A stretch of DNA of 64,000 bases from Spirochaetales bacterium Spiro_09 (GTDB lineage Bacteria > Spirochaetota > Spirochaetia > Treponematales > Treponemataceae): NCBI GenBank assembly GCA_001604385.1, contig LVBK01000021.1, forward strand, positions 1 through 64,000, given 5' to 3'. The notes below the pieces were generated by a model. The model ran no database searches and was not told where the DNA came from. It was given only the letters and a program-made list of their open reading frames with translations. Made by a program: the position numbers and the translations under genes. This document shows positions 18,117-26,630 of this stretch, in pieces; the first letter of the stretch is position 1, and each line of letters opens with the position of its first letter.

Positions 18117-18434
18117 TTAGTGAACGATATTAAAACGAGTATGTCCACGGAACGTGGCAGGGTGGCGGATAATCGCGTTGACCCTGGAGAGGGGAGGACC
18201 CTGTTCAAGTTCACTCTGGAAGGCTGCAAGGGCGCTAGCGTCGCCTTCGGCATGAAGCTCTACGGAACCGTCTGACGTATTGCGTACCCAGCCGGTTATG
18301 CCAAAGAATCGGGCGCGAGACGCCGTCCAGGCGCGGAAACCGACACCCTGGACGCGGCCCGTAACCAGAAAGGCGGCGGCTTCACGCTCAGTCGACGAGG
18401 ACCGACCAGTTGAAAGTGTCAGGTTCGGTGCCAT
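18117..18434 (-). CDS. acyP: Acylphosphatase
   Basis: A small enzyme that hydrolyses carboxyl-phosphate bonds such as acetyl phosphate. The product is 105 residues; the core has both signature motifs, GRVQGVGFRAW (with the catalytic Arg) and GWVRNTSDGSVELHAEG (with the catalytic Asn). The N-terminus (first 17 or so residues) is longer than usual because the gene starts inside ilvE: the ATG at 18434 follows AAGGG by 8 nt and the two genes overlap by 47 nt in different frames. No other usable start precedes the conserved core. Acetyl phosphate is the likely link to ackA elsewhere in the window. Confidence 0.88.
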   Translation of the reverse strand: MAPNLTLSTGRSSSTEREAAAFLVTGRVQGVGFRAWTASRARFFGITGWVRNTSDGSVELHAEGDASALAAFQSELEQGPPLSRVNAIIRHPATFRGHTRFNIVH

Positions 18435-19476
18435 ACTGAATACCCTTGAGGTGCGCCTGGAGCCGCTTGCCGAGCTCTCCGGGGGTGCGGTTATTGAAGA
18501 CGTATTCGCGGCCTTTCCAGGTAATGCTTTCGATGGGGGTAATACCCGCTGCGGTTCCGGTTACGAAACACTCCACGCATTTCGCGGCTACTTCTTTCAT
18601 GGAAATTTTCCGTTCGCTGACGCGAAGCCCCTCGGAACGCGCAAGCTCGATAATCGAGGAACGGGTGATGCCGGGAAGAATGGTGTCGCCCAGCTCGGGA
18701 GTCACGAGCTCGCCAGACTTGAGGCGGAAAAACACATTGCAGGACGAACCTTCCTCAAGATACTTCCGCTTGGTCGCGTCAAGATACAGGACTTCCATAA
18801 AGCCTGCGTCCTCGGCCTCTTTCTTGGCCAGGGCGGAAACGACATAGTTCGAGGCGCACTTGATCCAGCCGGTACCCCTGGGTGTCGCCCGGATACGGTC
18901 GGTAATAATTGCCTTGGTGTTGCTCCCCTTGAAGTAGGACGACACAGTTGTCGCGCAAATGACAACATAGGGAGCCTTGCTCATACCGATGCCGATCGCG
19001 CCTTCGGAGTACATAAAGGGCCGCATATAGACCGCGCTTGCCGAGGCGAAGGTGTCCTTCTCCCATTCAGCGGAATAGGCGGGTATATAGCCGAGCTCGC
19101 GGTTTCTCTTCAGGAATTCATGACTTGCTTTCAAATACAGATCCTCAGGGAAAGCGGGCGCGTAGAGGCCGGCCATGGAATCCCTGAAGCGTTTGGCATT
19201 CCGGTCCGGACGGAAAATGGCCAGGCTGCCGTCCTTGCGGGGATAGGCTTTCATGCCTTCGAAACAGCCCAGGGCGTATTGGGTGGTATAATTGACAAGG
19301 GGAAGGGGGAACCGGTTTCGGTTGGTATATACCTCGTTCCGCTGCGCCTCGTCCATCTTCATCAGTTCGGTATAGGTAATTGAATCCGGCTGGAACCATT
19401 GTTCGTCCCAATTTCCGGTTTGACTGTTATACTGGGCAACATAGGACACCGGGTACATAGCGAGGTTAAAGGCCAT
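18388..19476 (-). CDS. ilvE: Branched-chain amino acid aminotransferase
   Basis: This PLP enzyme (fold type IV) interconverts Leu, Ile and Val with their 2-oxo acids. The 362-residue product matches the larger BCAT form: YMRPFMYSEG, the lysine region GTGWIKCASNYV (Lys as Schiff base), EEGSSCNVFF, the phosphate-site ILPGITRSSI, and CFVTGTAAGITPI. The ATG at 19476 is preceded by GGAGG at 9 nt; the open frame upstream has no similarity. The promoter at 19578-19606 gives a leader of about 95 nt. acyP overlaps its 3' end. Confidence 0.95.
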   Translation of the reverse strand: MAFNLAMYPVSYVAQYNSQTGNWDEQWFQPDSITYTELMKMDEAQRNEVYTNRNRFPLPLVNYTTQYALGCFEGMKAYPRKDGSLAIFRPDRNAKRFRDSMAGLYAPAFPEDLYLKASHEFLKRNRELGYIPAYSAEWEKDTFASASAVYMRPFMYSEGAIGIGMSKAPYVVICATTVSSYFKGSNTKAIITDRIRATPRGTGWIKCASNYVVSALAKKEAEDAGFMEVLYLDATKRKYLEEGSSCNVFFRLKSGELVTPELGDTILPGITRSSIIELARSEGLRVSERKISMKEVAAKCVECFVTGTAAGITPIESITWKGREYVFNNRTPGELGKRLQAHLKGIQYGTEPDTFNWSVLVD

Positions 19477-19577
19477 AGAATGATTCCTCCGTTTGTGACA
19501 TACGGGTACCGTTGAAAAACCGGTGAAGTAATCCGTTTTCGGTGGTGCCCAGCGCTTCTTTGCAACGAGCGTGCATA

Positions 19578-19606
19578 AATATACCATTTTGATGTATATA
19601 TGTAAA
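19578..19606 (-). promoter_or_regulatory. Promoter of ilvE
   Basis: On the minus strand TTTACA (19606-19601), 17 bases, TATATT (19583-19578) preceded by TGG as an extended -10. The start near 19571 leaves a leader of about 95 nt. Confidence 0.65.
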
Positions 19607-19690
19607 GTTGCTGAAGCCACGCTGCATAGTTTCTTTCCAGTGCTTGATACAGGGCCAGTCTCCGGGTACAATGACAGGCAAGAGGATCTT

Positions 19691-20800
19691 ATGGCAATCA
19701 ACTGTGGTATCGTCGGACTTCCGAATGTCGGGAAGTCCACTATTTTTTCCGCGCTCACGAGCGCTCCCGCCGAAGCGGCGAATTATCCCTTTTGCACTAT
19801 CAATCCGAATATCGGAATTGTTGATGTTCCCGACCCCCGTTTGCTCCGTCTGGCCGACTCCTTCAAGCCCAAGAAAGTAATTCCCGCAACGGTAGAGTTT
19901 GTCGATATTGCCGGGCTCGTCAAGGGCGCTTCCAAGGGCGAAGGCTTGGGAAACCAGTTCTTGTCCCATATACGGGAAGTCGGCGTTATTGCCCAGGTTG
20001 TCCGCTGCTTTGAAAATCAGGACATCATTCACGTAAACAACAAGGTCGATCCGGCAAGCGACATCGAGACCATCAATATCGAGCTTGCGTTGGCTGACCT
20101 CGATACAATCGACAAGCGTGCCGACCGCGCGCAACGGGCTGCCCGCGTGCAGGGTAAGGATGCGCAAAAAGAATCTGCGGTTGTTATGTCCGCCATCGGA
20201 AAAATCCGGCCCCTTCTGGAAGACGGCAAGGCCGCCCGCCATGCTGATTTGACCGATGAAGAGCGCGCTGCCATCTATGACTGTCATTTGATAACGATGA
20301 AGCCGCTCATGTATGTATGCAATGTCGATGAGGCGGGCATGAAAAACGGAAACGCCCACATAGAAACCGTGCGGGCCATTGCGGACGCCGAGGGCGCCGA
20401 CACGGTGGTCATTTGCGGTAAATTCGAGGCCGAGCTTGCCGATCTTGAAAGTCAGGAAGAGCGGCTTGCCTTTCTGGAAGAGATCGGTTTGACCGAGTCC
20501 GGATTAACCTCCCTTGCGCGCGCCGCCTTTCATTTGCTGGGACTCCGTACCTATTTTACCGCCGGAGAGGACGAATGCCGGGCCTGGACCATTCATGCCG
20601 GTGACACCGCTCCCAAGGCGGCGGGTGTTATCCATACCGATTTTGAACGGGGCTTTATCAAGGCAGAAGTCTATTCGTTCGATGATTTTGTAACCTATGG
20701 AACCGAGCAGAAAATCCGCGAGGCGGGACGGTACCGCATGGAAGGCAAGGACTATATTGTCGCCGACGGCGATATAATGTTTTTCAAATTCAATGTGTAA
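19691..20800 (+). CDS. ychF: YchF/OLA1-family ATPase
   Basis: A universally conserved P-loop protein of the Obg family that prefers ATP and binds ribosomes. The 369-residue product has GLPNVGKSTIFSALT (P-loop), NYPFCTINPN (switch), DIAGLVKGASKGEGLGNQFL, the non-canonical base-recognition region NVDEAG, and the C-terminal TGS domain (TYFTAGEDECRAWTIHAG). The ATG at 19691 is chosen because AGAGGA lies just upstream and homologues begin with this MxxNCGIVG pattern; the frame extends 40 codons further upstream without similarity. Confidence 0.97.
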   Translation: MAINCGIVGLPNVGKSTIFSALTSAPAEAANYPFCTINPNIGIVDVPDPRLLRLADSFKPKKVIPATVEFVDIAGLVKGASKGEGLGNQFLSHIREVGVIAQVVRCFENQDIIHVNNKVDPASDIETINIELALADLDTIDKRADRAQRAARVQGKDAQKESAVVMSAIGKIRPLLEDGKAARHADLTDEERAAIYDCHLITMKPLMYVCNVDEAGMKNGNAHIETVRAIADAEGADTVVICGKFEAELADLESQEERLAFLEEIGLTESGLTSLARAAFHLLGLRTYFTAGEDECRAWTIHAGDTAPKAAGVIHTDFERGFIKAEVYSFDDFVTYGTEQKIREAGRYRMEGKDYIVADGDIMFFKFNV

Positions 20801-20828
20801 GAGACCGAAGAGATAGTAAGGAGGAAAC

Positions 20829-21656
20829 ATGACTAATTCTGGTGTCCGCTATTATCCGTTTGCAATTGTTTGCGCTGTCATTATGCTGTCGGTGCTATCG
20901 TGTTCCGCGATGGAGGAGCCAGCGGTATCCGCTGTGCCCGAAGGAATGGAGCTTGTCTGGTCGGACGAGTTCGATGTTGACGGCGCCCCTGACGAAAGCA
21001 AGTGGAATTACTCCACGGGCGGCAATGGATGGGGAAACGGGGAGGCGCAACGCTATACGAATACACGGGATAATTCGTTTATCAAAAACGGGATATTGAA
21101 TCTTGTCGCCATAAATGACGGCGGTTTGTGGACCAGCGCGCGGCTGAAGACGGAATACCGGGCGCAATGGACCTATGGATATTTCGAGATTCGCGCCCGC
21201 GTCCCGGACGGTGTCGGGACCTGGCCCGCCCTCTGGATGCTGCCCGTGTATAATCAGTACGGAACCTGGCCCCGTTCCGGCGAGATCGATATTATGGAGC
21301 ACGTCGGTCATGACCCCGATGTGATTCACACGACCATTCATACCCGCGCCTTCAATCATGCCATTGGTACCCAAAAGGGACATCATGAGCGTATTGCCGG
21401 AGCGAGAAAAAAATTCCAGGTATATGCGATGGAATGGGATGAAAACTATATCCAGTGGTATATAAACGGAAAACCGTTTTATCGATACGATAATCCCGCA
21501 TTGGGAACCCCTGAATGGCCCTTCGATATTCCATATTACCTGATCATGAACCTGGCTATCGGCGGAAGCTGGGGCGGACAAAAGGGCATTGACCCAAAGA
21601 TGAAAAAAGCGGTATTTGAGGTCGATTACGTGCGGGTGTACCAGAAAGCCCCCTGA
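20829..21656 (+). CDS. GH16 family beta-glucanase lipoprotein
   Basis: An endo-beta-1,3(4)-glucanase (laminarinase/lichenase type) by fold and active site. The 275-residue product has a signal sequence ending in LSVLSC, probably a lipobox (Cys about residue 26), then the GH16 jelly roll: ELVWSDEFD, NGWGNGEAQRYT, YGYFEIRARVPDG, GTWPALWMLP, and the catalytic GEIDIMEHVGH with both Glu and the Asp of the ExDxxE motif. AAGGAGG precedes the ATG. A surface lipoprotein that degrades plant or algal glucans suggests a free-living or gut lifestyle, not an obligate pathogen. Confidence 0.92.
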   Translation: MTNSGVRYYPFAIVCAVIMLSVLSCSAMEEPAVSAVPEGMELVWSDEFDVDGAPDESKWNYSTGGNGWGNGEAQRYTNTRDNSFIKNGILNLVAINDGGLWTSARLKTEYRAQWTYGYFEIRARVPDGVGTWPALWMLPVYNQYGTWPRSGEIDIMEHVGHDPDVIHTTIHTRAFNHAIGTQKGHHERIAGARKKFQVYAMEWDENYIQWYINGKPFYRYDNPALGTPEWPFDIPYYLIMNLAIGGSWGGQKGIDPKMKKAVFEVDYVRVYQKAP

Positions 21657-21723
21657 TACTTTTTCCTTCCTGTTACGGGCAAAACAGTATATCCTGATAC
21701 ATAGAAAGCCGGGGGTAGTCGAG

Positions 21724-22722
21724 ATGATTCACCGGCTTTTTTTTGTTTGTATGTGTATTTCTCTGTGTTCCTGTGCCTGTACCATCGGGTTTGACGAGGG
21801 ACGGTTTCCTGTCAATAACGCGCGACGGGTGGTTGTAATGACCTACAACACGCAGCTATTGTTTGATGCGGTCGATGAAGGGACTGAATTCCCCGAGTAT
21901 TCAGTGGCTTCGGGCTCATGGTCGGCCGAAAAATATGCCGCTCGCCTTGACCGTTTGGCCCAAACGCTTCATCTTGCCGGCGCTGCCGCCGGGTATCCGA
22001 AAAACGGGAGCCCGGATATTGTGGTGCTGCAGGAGGTGGAAAACGTTCAGGTTTTGCTGGACCTGTGTAACCGGCTCCCGGCCGCTTCCCTCTATGAATC
22101 GGCTCTCTGCGTGCGCTCCGATGACAATGATGCCTTCGGCATCGGAATTCTGTCCCGTTTTCCCGTCCTTTCCTGTGTCTCGCATGCCGTATGGTCGGAG
22201 GATGCGTCCCCGCGGCCGCTTGTGGAGTGCGACATCGACACACCCTTGGGCCAATTGACCGTGTTCGCCGTTCACTGGAAATCGAAGTCCGGAGCGGATG
22301 ACGGAGCGGGTGCGCGGTTGTCCCAGGAAGCAGTCCTTGCCAGGCGTATCGGGGAACGGGGTGCCGCCGGGGATCTGTTTCACTGGATTGCCTGCGGCGA
22401 CTTTAATCAAACCCCGCAGGAGTTTTCACTTTTGGGCGACAGGTTCAATCCATGGCTAGAGCCCCTTCCCGTTGCCTCGGCGGTGAACCCGCTTCCACAG
22501 AGCGGTTCCTATTGGTATCAGGGGCAATGGGAACAGATAGACCACTTCTTTTTGTCCGAGGATCTGGTTGATGGTTCGGGAGTGGATGCCCGGGAGTTTT
22601 GGTGCCTTGATTCCTCGCCGCTCGTGCGCGCAGACGGCACGCCGGACCGGTATGAGGTCTTCAATGGAACGGGATACTCGGACCATCTGCCCCTCCTTCT
22701 CGAGGTATACCGGTATCAATAA
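21724..22722 (+). CDS. Endonuclease/exonuclease/phosphatase-family lipoprotein
   Basis: The 332-residue product has a signal peptide with LCSC/CAC near residue 16, so it is probably a lipoprotein. The EEP fold motifs are all present: MTYNTQLLFD, VVLQEVEN (metal-binding Glu), FAVHWKSKSG, GDFNQTP (Asp, Asn) and YSDHLPLLLE (Asp-His). The family includes DNases, sphingomyelinases and inositol phosphatases, and the substrate cannot be told. Secretion favours scavenging of extracellular DNA or phosphoesters. The ATG at 21724 follows GGGGGT at some distance. Another start in the same frame at 21616 lies inside the previous gene and is unlikely. Confidence 0.82.
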   Translation: MIHRLFFVCMCISLCSCACTIGFDEGRFPVNNARRVVVMTYNTQLLFDAVDEGTEFPEYSVASGSWSAEKYAARLDRLAQTLHLAGAAAGYPKNGSPDIVVLQEVENVQVLLDLCNRLPAASLYESALCVRSDDNDAFGIGILSRFPVLSCVSHAVWSEDASPRPLVECDIDTPLGQLTVFAVHWKSKSGADDGAGARLSQEAVLARRIGERGAAGDLFHWIACGDFNQTPQEFSLLGDRFNPWLEPLPVASAVNPLPQSGSYWYQGQWEQIDHFFLSEDLVDGSGVDAREFWCLDSSPLVRADGTPDRYEVFNGTGYSDHLPLLLEVYRYQ

Positions 22723-22757
22723 AAAAAACGGCCCGGTTAGAAACCGGACCGTTTTGT
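22721..22757. terminator. Bidirectional terminator between converging genes
   Basis: An 11-bp stem (ACGGCCCGGTT / AACCGGACCGT, one non-Watson-Crick pair) lies between the EEP gene and pckG. On the minus strand the odd pair is a G-U wobble and the stem runs into eight U, so it mainly serves pckG; on the plus strand it runs into TTTT. Confidence 0.85.
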
Positions 22758-22784
22758 GCTTTTGCGAATTGACGCGGCGGAATG

Positions 22785-24602
22785 TTAGCCGTTCAGCCGG
22801 CTTTCCAGTCCTTCCATTTCAGCCATCAGCTCTTTGGGAAGCTTGTCGCCGAACTTGGGATAGTGGTTTGCGCGAACGTCCGCAATTTCCTTCTTCCAGC
22901 CTTCAACATCGACGGAAAGAAGGTCCTTCATGATTTCGGGCTTTACATCGAGACCGGTCAGGTTGAGGTTTTCAACCTTGGGCATCCAGCCGATCTGTGT
23001 CTTGACGGCATTATCCTTGCCTTCGCAGCGGTCGAAAATCCAGGCGAGAACGCGGCTGTTTTCGCCGTATCCGGGCCATGCAAACTTTCCTTCCGGAGTC
23101 TTGCGGAACCAGTTGACGAAGAAAATCTTGGGAAGCTTGTCTTCCGTGCTCTTCTTGCCGAGGTTGATCCAGTGCTGGAAGTATTCGCCCATGTTGTATC
23201 CGCAGAAGGGAATCATGGCGAAGGGGTCGCGGCGGATTGTTCCGGCCTTGAGGTCGAGAGCGGCCGCGGTGATTTCGGAACCGACGATCGAACCGAGGAA
23301 TACGCCGTGGTTCCAGCTTGTTGCCTGGTGTACCAGCGGAATGGTGCTGGGGCGGCGTCCACCGAAGAGGATCGCGTCAATCGGAACACCGGCAGGATCA
23401 TCCCATTCTTTTGCAATGGCCGGGCAGTTCTTTGCGATTGCGGTAAAGCGGGCATTCGGGTGGGCAGCAGGTTCCTGGGCCTTGTTAGCCTTGTCCTGTA
23501 CCCACTTGTTTCCTTTCCAGTCAACGAGCGGTCCGGGAGCATCGTAACCGATCTGTTCCCACCAGATGTCTCCGTCTTCGGTAAGGGCGCAGTTGGTGAA
23601 GATGGTATCCTTCTTGATTGAATCCATTGCGCTCTTGTTTGACTCTTCGTTGGTTCCGGGTGCAACACCGAAGAAACCGGCTTCGGGATTGATTGCATAC
23701 AGGCGTCCGTCCTTGCCGAACTTCATCCAGGCAATGTCGTCACCGACTGTTTCAACCTTCCATCCGGGGATGGTGGGGATGAGCATGGCGAGGTTTGTCT
23801 TTCCGCATGCCGAGGGGAAGGCACCGGCAACATACTTGACCTTGCCTTCGGGATTGGTAAGCTTGAGGATGAGCATGTGCTCGGCAAGCCAGCCTTCTTC
23901 GTGGGCAATGACCGATGCGATGCGGAGGGCAAAGCATTTCTTGCCGAGGAGGGCGTTTCCGCCGTAACCTGAACCGTATGACCAGATGGTCCGTTCTTCC
24001 GGGAAGTGGGAAATATACTTCTTGTCGATGTCCGCGCAGGGCCACTGACCATTGTCGCTTTCACCGGCTGCAAGGGGCTTGCCGACAGAGTGAAGGCAGG
24101 GAACGTACTCACCGTTGGTGCCGAGTACGTCAAGAACCTTGGATCCCACGCGGGTCATGATGTCCATATTGACGACGACGTATTCAGAATCGGTAATCTC
24201 GATACCGATTTTTGCGATGTCGGATCCGACAGGTCCCATGGAGAAGGGGATGACGTACATGGTGCGTCCCTTCATGCAACCATTGTACAGGTTCTTCATG
24301 GTTTCCTTGAGTCCGGCGGGATCGATCCAGTTATTGGTCGGTCCTGCAGCTTCCTGTGTCTTGGATGCGATATAGGTCCGGTTTTCAACGCGTGCTACGT
24401 CTGAAGGTTGGGAGCGGAAAAGGTAGCTGTTCGGGCGCTTCTTGAGGGGGGTGGCCATGCCGCAATCAACCAATTTCTTGATCATTGCATCGTATTCAGC
24501 CTGTGAACCGTCACAGACATGTACGCTGTCGGGCTGGCACATCTTGGCGACTTCTTCGACCCACGCTTTGATCTTGGGGTGCTTGATGTCATTAATCGTC
24601 AT
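22785..24602 (-). CDS. pckG: Phosphoenolpyruvate carboxykinase (GTP)
   Basis: Interconverts oxaloacetate and PEP with GTP/GDP or a similar nucleotide. In anaerobes it often runs in the CO2-fixing direction to feed fumarate/succinate formation. The 605-residue product has the GTP-type P-loop [12 protein letters not shown], the hallmark motif of this class (the ATP-type enzyme is shorter and has a different loop). Other motifs: WNHGVFLGS, and [11 protein letters not shown]. The ATG at 24602 follows AAGGAG by 5 nt; the upstream extension of the frame is not similar to the family. Promoter at 24671-24699, terminator at 22721-22757: a single-gene unit. Confidence 0.96.
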   Translation of the reverse strand: MTINDIKHPKIKAWVEEVAKMCQPDSVHVCDGSQAEYDAMIKKLVDCGMATPLKKRPNSYLFRSQPSDVARVENRTYIASKTQEAAGPTNNWIDPAGLKETMKNLYNGCMKGRTMYVIPFSMGPVGSDIAKIGIEITDSEYVVVNMDIMTRVGSKVLDVLGTNGEYVPCLHSVGKPLAAGESDNGQWPCADIDKKYISHFPEERTIWSYGSGYGGNALLGKKCFALRIASVIAHEEGWLAEHMLILKLTNPEGKVKYVAGAFPSACGKTNLAMLIPTIPGWKVETVGDDIAWMKFGKDGRLYAINPEAGFFGVAPGTNEESNKSAMDSIKKDTIFTNCALTEDGDIWWEQIGYDAPGPLVDWKGNKWVQDKANKAQEPAAHPNARFTAIAKNCPAIAKEWDDPAGVPIDAILFGGRRPSTIPLVHQATSWNHGVFLGSIVGSEITAAALDLKAGTIRRDPFAMIPFCGYNMGEYFQHWINLGKKSTEDKLPKIFFVNWFRKTPEGKFAWPGYGENSRVLAWIFDRCEGKDNAVKTQIGWMPKVENLNLTGLDVKPEIMKDLLSVDVEGWKKEIADVRANHYPKFGDKLPKELMAEMEGLESRLNG

Positions 24603-24670
24603 AATTGCTCCTTGAGAGAAATATCGCGGAATACCTTCCGGACGGAGATACTTTTTCTCCAATCGATAAT

Positions 24671-24699
24671 AAAGTAGCGGAAAACGGGTTTTTGTGCAA
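24671..24699 (-). promoter_or_regulatory. Promoter of pckG
   Basis: TTGCAC (24699-24694), 17 bases, TACTTT (24676-24671) on the minus strand. Predicted leader about 62 nt, ending in AAGGAG. I see no known riboswitch in the leader. Confidence 0.6.
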
Positions 24700-24833
24700 G
24701 ATAAGTAAGAATAAGTTGACAAATGAGGCTGCAGGTAAAGGCGGAACCGTAAAATATGCGGGTTACCGCTCATCTATTCTCTTAAAAAAATCGATGAGAT
24801 GGTTTCAACAATATTGATAGCAGTATAAAAGGG

Positions 24834-25226
24834 CTACGCTACCAGATTGATGACCGTCCCCCCCATCGGGAGTACCGGTTTGTAGTCAAGATTTGAGGCA
24901 ATGGCTGTCGCGGTGGAAACCTGTTCCTGATACTGGGTGATCAGGGCATCCAGCTGCTTGTCGCTCAGCTCTCCCCGCGCACCGATGCGCGGATGAATAT
25001 CTTTTTGTTTCATTGAAACAAGTTGATCTATGAGCGTATTGAGAATTTTCAGTTTGTCGACGGAAACGCCTTGTTGGCCGTTTTTGGCAGGAAACCCGGC
25101 AACATACTTGAATTGGGAGTACATGAACTGGCTTGCCTTGACCGGCACGCTCGTGCGCCCGCCGGCTGAAACAACGCTCGCAAGAGAATACGATAATGTG
25201 CGCAATGGATACGTATTTGAAATCAT
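24834..25226 (-). CDS. Small protein of unknown function
   Basis: The 130-residue product (MISNTYPLR...) has no signal peptide or membrane helix. It looks soluble: a Lys/Gln-rich helical middle (KLKILNTLIDQLVSMKQKD) and a hydrophobic tail (PMGGTVINLVA). I do not recognise it. The ATG at 25226 follows GAGGGTG; a longer start at 25271 is less likely. It lies 78 nt downstream of the solute-binding lipoprotein gene on the same strand and may be cotranscribed. Confidence 0.6.
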   Translation of the reverse strand: MISNTYPLRTLSYSLASVVSAGGRTSVPVKASQFMYSQFKYVAGFPAKNGQQGVSVDKLKILNTLIDQLVSMKQKDIHPRIGARGELSDKQLDALITQYQEQVSTATAIASNLDYKPVLPMGGTVINLVA

Positions 25227-25304
25227 GGCGATACACCCTCTGCATACAATATCGGATGCGGCTGCCGTCACGATGAGAGTTTTTTTGTGGATATAGTGGT
25301 GTGG

Positions 25305-26567
25305 TCAGTGCGTTTTAATCCATTCCGAAAGACGCTCGGCGATGGATGCCGGCTGTTTGCTGTCTTTTGGTGCAGAGGTTGCTTCTATTAGCCATGGCAT
25401 TATTATTTCCGCCTTCATACTTTTCCAGTTATAGGGCAGGATACGGGGCGCCGAAAGGGATTCTGCGGGCGGAATATGTCCCAAAAGGGCCGGATAGAAG
25501 AGGGGGAATATTTTTTCGTTGACCGGTCTAAGGGATGAAAAACCTCCGGCTATCCCGAAACTGTGAGCAGCAATACCCATGGCAAGACTTCTTTCAAGCA
25601 TGCTCCGCTGGTTCTTTTCGTTGAAGAACCAGATGATAAATTGCTCTGCGGCTTCCAGATTCTTGCTTTTCCGGGGAATTCCCAAGTAGATAATTTCATC
25701 CTGGACCGGTACGTTGCCATTTCGTGATATCCAGCGAAATTCTAGGTTTGCCATTTTCTCCTGTGGGAGCACGAAGAGTTTTTCGCTGGGAATCATTGAA
25801 AAGAGGTTCCTTCCCTTAAGAACAAGCGTGTATGGCGGATCGTATAAATATTTGAACTCGAAATCGTCCTCGGCGCGGACTGAGGTGTTTGCTGTCTGTG
25901 TCCAGTCGCGCAAATAGTGAATCAGCTCATCCGCAGCCTGTTGATTCCAATTAAATAAACGCGTTGATTCTTCGAACCGTACGTTGAAAAGACGGGTTGT
26001 CAGGTACAGAAACTCCGGCTCCCATCGGGGGGAAAAGCCCATTCGGGTGTGGATACCGTTTTTTTCTTCATTAAAGGATTGCCCGATGGACCTAATTTCT
26101 TCGACTGATATGGTAAAGTCTCCGGGAATGCGTGTTTGATGTTCAGGCGAAAAAATGATGGCTGGCAGGTTGAAACTGACTGGCAGCAGAAATTGCCGAC
26201 CTTTAATGTGACCGAGTTCCAGAATTGAGGGGTAAAAATTGCCCGAATTTATGCGAAGCTCGTTGAAAAGGTAGTCGACCGGGACCAGCCGATTTCTCGG
26301 TTTCTCTGATTTCAGCCAGGGGCCAATGACAATGTCTGGGGGATTGACGGCATTCACCAGAGCTTCTGCGGGATTCGCGCGGTATTCCACATGAACCCGG
26401 TATTTACTCTGGCTATTGTTGAACGCTTCCGCATATACGGCAAATTCGCTCCTGTCAGTCCATATGATAGCGATATGCGATTTTTTCGGTCCGCAAGACC
26501 ATATGGTTGCCAGGCAGATGCCGGCAAGAAGACACCGGATTATCTTGATGCTCTGAAAGTTATGCAT
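25305..26567 (-). CDS. Orphan extracellular solute-binding lipoprotein
   Basis: The 420-residue product has a type II signal peptide with Cys at residue 25 (TIWSC) and the two-lobe pattern of family 1 (sugar/oligosaccharide-type) ABC binding proteins: an early strand HIAIIWTDRSEFAVYAEAFN, YRVHVEYRANPAEALVNA, PDIVIGPWL, EIIYLGIPRKSKNLEAAEQF, and FFNEKNQRSMLERS. No permease or ATPase gene is adjacent, so its transport partner is elsewhere or it is a sensor. The promoter (26574-26602) ends 6 nt before the ATG and there is no Shine-Dalgarno sequence, predicting a leaderless mRNA. Confidence 0.75.
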   Translation of the reverse strand: MHNFQSIKIIRCLLAGICLATIWSCGPKKSHIAIIWTDRSEFAVYAEAFNNSQSKYRVHVEYRANPAEALVNAVNPPDIVIGPWLKSEKPRNRLVPVDYLFNELRINSGNFYPSILELGHIKGRQFLLPVSFNLPAIIFSPEHQTRIPGDFTISVEEIRSIGQSFNEEKNGIHTRMGFSPRWEPEFLYLTTRLFNVRFEESTRLFNWNQQAADELIHYLRDWTQTANTSVRAEDDFEFKYLYDPPYTLVLKGRNLFSMIPSEKLFVLPQEKMANLEFRWISRNGNVPVQDEIIYLGIPRKSKNLEAAEQFIIWFFNEKNQRSMLERSLAMGIAAHSFGIAGGFSSLRPVNEKIFPLFYPALLGHIPPAESLSAPRILPYNWKSMKAEIIMPWLIEATSAPKDSKQPASIAERLSEWIKTH

Positions 26568-26573
26568 GGGTCA

Positions 26574-26602
26574 ACTGTATGGGCGCACCCGCCGATTGTC
26601 AA
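26574..26602 (-). promoter_or_regulatory. Leaderless promoter of the solute-binding lipoprotein
   Basis: TTGACA (26602-26597), 17 bases, TACAGT (26579-26574) on the minus strand; the -10 ends exactly 6 nt before the ATG at 26567. The -35 box overlaps the -35 of the opposite promoter by 5 bases. Confidence 0.7.
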
Positions 26603-26624
26603 TCCCGTATTCTGCGGGTATAAT
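26596..26624 (+). promoter_or_regulatory. Leaderless promoter of the 26631 gene
   Basis: TTGTCA (26596-26601), 17 bases, TATAAT (26619-26624), ending exactly 6 nt before the ATG at 26631. Initiation would fall on the A of the start codon. Confidence 0.75.
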
Positions 26625-26630
26625 CAACAA

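Noticed and set aside
18280-19383. A 367-codon open frame opposite ilvE
   Set aside because: Antisense to a clear aminotransferase; no domain, and composition is that of a complementary frame.
19477-19571. T-box or amino-acid attenuator in the ilvE leader
   Set aside because: The leader is about 95 nt, with no T-box sequence, no leader peptide rich in branched-chain codons and no terminator hairpin.
19477-19758. N-terminal extension of ilvE of about 94 residues
   Set aside because: Would run through the ilvE promoter; not similar to the family, and a GGAGG precedes the internal ATG at 19476.
24603-24670. Riboswitch in the pckG leader
   Set aside because: The leader is short (about 62 nt) and shows neither a conserved aptamer pattern nor a terminator before the ATG.
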